From the NCBI RefSeq assembly GCF_003182155.1, contig NZ_QGTG01000001.1, positions 1,546,991-1,610,990 of the forward strand: a DNA stretch of 64,000 nt. Reading direction: 5' to 3'. Each line of letters begins with the position of its first letter. Position 1 is the stretch's first letter. A model generated the notes under the pieces. That model made no database searches. It was given only the letters and a program-made list of their open reading frames with translations, and had not been told where the DNA came from. Below, piece after piece: positions 63,301 through 64,000 of this stretch. Origin of the DNA: Chitinophaga sp. S165 (lineage in GTDB: Bacteria > Bacteroidota > Bacteroidia > Chitinophagales > Chitinophagaceae). The position numbers and the translations under genes were made by a program.

Positions 63301-64000
63301 GATGATCTGGTAAAAATCTCGTCGCCCATTCTGGTTTCCAATACTGGACAAGCATCGCAAGCGTAAAGTTCACATCATATGGAGACGTGAACTTACCATC
63401 CGGCAGTTCTATCCGCTCCTCGATATACAACGCATTATCAGATGCCAGCACCGGGAAACGACCTGTTTTACGCCAGTTCAAGTATAGTACATTGATATCT
63501 TTCTCCAATGCATTACCTGCTGCATCAAACAAAGCATACTGCCCCCCTGGACTTACGTCCTGCTTCATTAAATTCGACAGCTCTTCACAAGGTGACGTCA
63601 CACAGGATGCTCGAAGTGCGGCACACTGGCTAGCCAATGACGCATACAAACCATTGATCCAATCGGTTATCGTCTGATCATTAGTTGAAACATCTACTCC
63701 ATTTGCCGTTAACTGCGCTTTGATCCGCGAGGTGAAAGTTGTCAGGTCGCCCAGAGACGCTTTACAAGTTGCACAATCATTAAAACAGGATAGAAAATCC
63801 TTGCCCAACAGCGCATCATTTATAAATGACCACTCTGATTTTAGATTCGTGTTCTTCCTGATATAATCTTCCGTATATGAAAGTAGTGCTGCTTCTGTTA
63901 GTCTTAATTCGAAATTAACATAGTAAACACCTACCAGGTCGAAGTTCGCGTTGATCTCTCCTGTAGCTGCGCCACCATTATTACAGTTGCTGATAGCGCT
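57311..64000 (-). CDS. RHS-repeat polymorphic toxin, second copy (partial, N-terminus outside window)
   Basis: Open from the right edge to the stop at 57311, about 2229 residues in view. The sequence before the first listed TTG (63808) stays in frame to 64000 and matches the first toxin (YIRKNTNLKSEWSFIN against YITKNTNLKSQWSFIE). It has the same plan: Cys-rich region, LamG-like domain, YD/RHS repeats and core end GKFLSVDPLTQEYPWYTPYQFAGNKPIKYVDRDG. A different tail of about 270 residues then follows (57311-58130). The tail has a beta segment with GSYNIYAVGNFII, GDIYYTFADKYQWKPGRG and LELEKIGAKPFYLRAYF. This vaguely recalls colicin-M-type lipid II hydrolases, but a key Asp would be Gln. The lipoprotein immunity candidate fits a periplasmic target. 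Confidence 0.9.
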   Translation of the reverse strand, partial: SAISNCNNGGAATGEINANFDLVGVYYVNFELRLTEAALLSYTEDYIRKNTNLKSEWSFINDALLGKDFLSCFNDCATCKASLGDLTTFTSRIKAQLTANGVDVSTNDQTITDWINGLYASLASQCAALRASCVTSPCEELSNLMKQDVSPGGQYALFDAAGNALEKDINVLYLNWRKTGRFPVLASDNALYIEERIELPDGKFTSPYDVNFTLAMLVQYWKPEWATRFLPDHPEYCALQFCNDNSNYLKWDEQVRTIGETIADIPQAVPGGVYSESDPLWLVNKDPFFLSGGKGHGYYNEVVADLNDYTRTQPYLKAKNFTAKTLPQFVSFMLYCSNKDGNTNQTPSEDTWNNCARVESCRERELEWAMFRDRYFELKEKYYTALRNTSQYCGSICQVGTPVRFPNGNCIDKSKFVIERGEGGLPNETLQYKVSYQGLALDRAITVGVYYPAEYSSVSPAPTVQIPAGQTSAVFYVWKNVPASMIVVRSTDCALPPSGDPVFVCKPFDVLKDDFSGSWFNDDLTQKASIFVNYNGTPLLPGMFITAMLYRMVDGVYVSTQTITASSTENRWTFNDISGPVSGVKFEVLSCDDIPNTPPTPACNPAYVTKISRAGNLAYEMPDVSTDPATLNTLSAAQLAIQVNANCEAQADNWMQQMEECLVQAIHCSNPDDLEHCAKRNQLRAKLIEVCKLGGDVSHPMGASTLPSGKATAEGYKSFDDVITGVLGVSVTDLKCNSYLLDAPAPYETKQQLTSVIISSTNAAVCAKLTTLQNEFTAAGGQGQFYDYLKTRYGAAMDISSAELQMLQMGCTNCRYLLAKPVKLPVFLDPPAKGCITENEYAAGKTALTTRMGVAFIPGVQNYETIFVNYMNSRFGFTLSYGGYLAYEKELVVHPDALLCNRPVYSSQQPDQYQCMMDVLEDAVIAGRTSYLEYIEEIKRQFRKDYIAYCGANRPKVLLTTLQQIYHYTLYYYDQAGNLVRTVPPEGVHLLDDGLSGQADLMRKTTPSTCTYNGVTVSADKNEAYQKLSPLFTTTSSQSMEMWLSAANGGQVTATLPGKNIMFNACLAGPFLNFDVYNIIPSSDGKDADIVLTGHTVADMRQMLPLPQWTHVVIQGAGLNQGGLTVYVNGKRCPVGPLSEITPCLWEMSTASAGVNVPENLTALKHLRLYNRLLTASEIAANAAETCMDISPAYATTLAPPVRTYWGRFNIPEAGAPGTIGGTTNETRYTPVYPEHTLTTSYAYQSLNKVEAQNTPDGGMNRFWYDRLGRIVASQNAEQKEPIADGGIVGRYSYSIYDDQNRIIETGEKAKGTADLSIVPFLSAAEVTDFISVGGRYKRGYTHYDVPLSGPIGLLQTNLRNRISWVESSSRIGGGPAAAGVKTYYSYDQIGNVKSLWQYIPYPGFTAAKRIDYKYDLVSGKVDKLRYQVGEADQFLYAYEYDSENRVTKASSGTKTTVPGGWEILDPHTDAVYRYYLHGPLARTELGDKQLVQGIDYSYTLQGWLKGVNGNFLQADRDMGLDGVTGSERFGVGRDAYAYSLDYYNGDYKSIGGTDAISFRLSWLAGQKTEVGSDLFNGNISRTTIALKNVNEPSPVGYSYRYDQLNRLKAMRQHPINIAAFTWRAGTAQKAFMEDVTYDGNGNILTYGRNGSKTTTNSTVRDMDDLSYVYSRDAAGNLLNNRLQQVDDKVTTSPYAADLKNGQSAGNYKYDNIGNLLSDDQEQISKIAWNYSGKIESVESSDPANPYTLNYFYDANGNRAVKSFKAGVGPGFYAKPTFYVRDAQGNVLATYDSDANGVIRWKEQYLYGSSRLGAWNPEMLMVAGANSDPNWSMKGNRSYELTNHLGNVLATISDKRVESVVSGAVDHYEAEVLSAQDYYPFGMLQPDRQWRLPNQSYRYGFNGKENDNEVKGEGNQQDYGMRVYDPRLGKFLSVDPLTQEYPWYTPYQFAGNKPIKYVDRDGEEESDPDTGFDKALPKIRKAYIQKINNMPENQRGSFSSSLSTAVNRFYMFSYSGRAMSARLLGRWMEGKGGYDILSYKYLSSTFSFGVFKHNIYSVEKSVKSSILDYAKKLTQPGSYEKSYYSFVNYQQGGAILSDMGTAMGSYNIYAVGNFIINVDKNGKKEVFGDIYYTFADKYQWKPGRGKNIYEEVDHDTMLELEKIGAKPFYLRAYFQASYRGNEKGLEQVTDMQDTRYDIYGLPRPNMEPRAGNGYALPNDAKKVSDYRGE
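58266..58313. repeat. 48-bp stretch identical to 38964-39011 (RHS core)
   Basis: Partner of the repeat in the first RHS gene, in the same orientation, about 19.3 kb apart. The flanking core sequence is also highly similar. Confidence 0.9.

Noticed and set aside
63808-63810. TTG 63808 as the start of the second RHS gene
   Set aside because: The frame stays open to 64000 and remains similar to the first RHS protein, so the true start lies outside the window.

Overview
The window looks like the chromosome of a Bacteroidota bacterium, most likely Chitinophagaceae (Chitinophaga-like). The sequence support for this is a SusC/SusD pair followed by a DUF3823 lipoprotein, a secreted protein ending in a type IX secretion (Por) sorting domain, several promoters matching the Bacteroidota consensus (TTTG, about 20 bp, TAnnTTTG), the exosortase-N/VIT-protein pair, and very large DUF6443-type RHS proteins. 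No tRNA, rRNA, CRISPR array, insertion sequence or origin was seen.

Layout. 1-5.2 kb: the end of an alpha-2-macroglobulin-like gene, a lipoprotein, a hybrid sensor kinase, an AHSA1-type protein and an acetyltransferase. 5.2-9.2 kb (minus): exosortase XrtN and its probable dedicated substrate, a VIT-domain membrane protein with a PEP-CTERM-like tail. 9.4-15.8 kb (plus): a compact six-gene operon with DUF427, a pyridine-nucleotide disulfide reductase, a two-gene ABC importer of the OpuC/EgtUV type, egtB and egtD. It ends in a strong terminator and appears to combine ergothioneine synthesis with uptake. The substrate-binding domain of the importer is circularly permuted. 16-20.5 kb: DinB protein, autoregulated TetR regulator, fabF, DUF3820 and an unknown 407-aa protein. 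20.7-26.5 kb (minus): SusC-SusD-DUF3823, a glycan uptake unit. 27-28.7 kb: orphan and decaying paralogues of a small membrane protein. 29-33.2 kb: a 1418-residue secreted beta-helix/CBM protein. 33.4-36.4 kb: paired membrane proteins divergent from a LysR regulator, then small genes.

36.6-64 kb (all minus): a large polymorphic-toxin region. One operon-like block runs 56274 to 37645: two tail-fibre-like coiled-coil proteins, a 2475-residue RHS-related secreted protein, a 261-residue membrane-anchored protein, a 2841-residue RHS toxin with a nuclease-like tail, and a small adjacent immunity candidate closed by a terminator. Beyond it lie apparent orphan immunity genes, one frameshifted and one of the DUF6896 family. 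Upstream is a second RHS toxin that runs off the right edge, with a different tail and a lipoprotein as its immunity candidate. The two RHS genes share long identical stretches just before their variable tails, as expected if tails are exchanged by recombination.

All functions are read from sequence motifs alone; no database search was possible.
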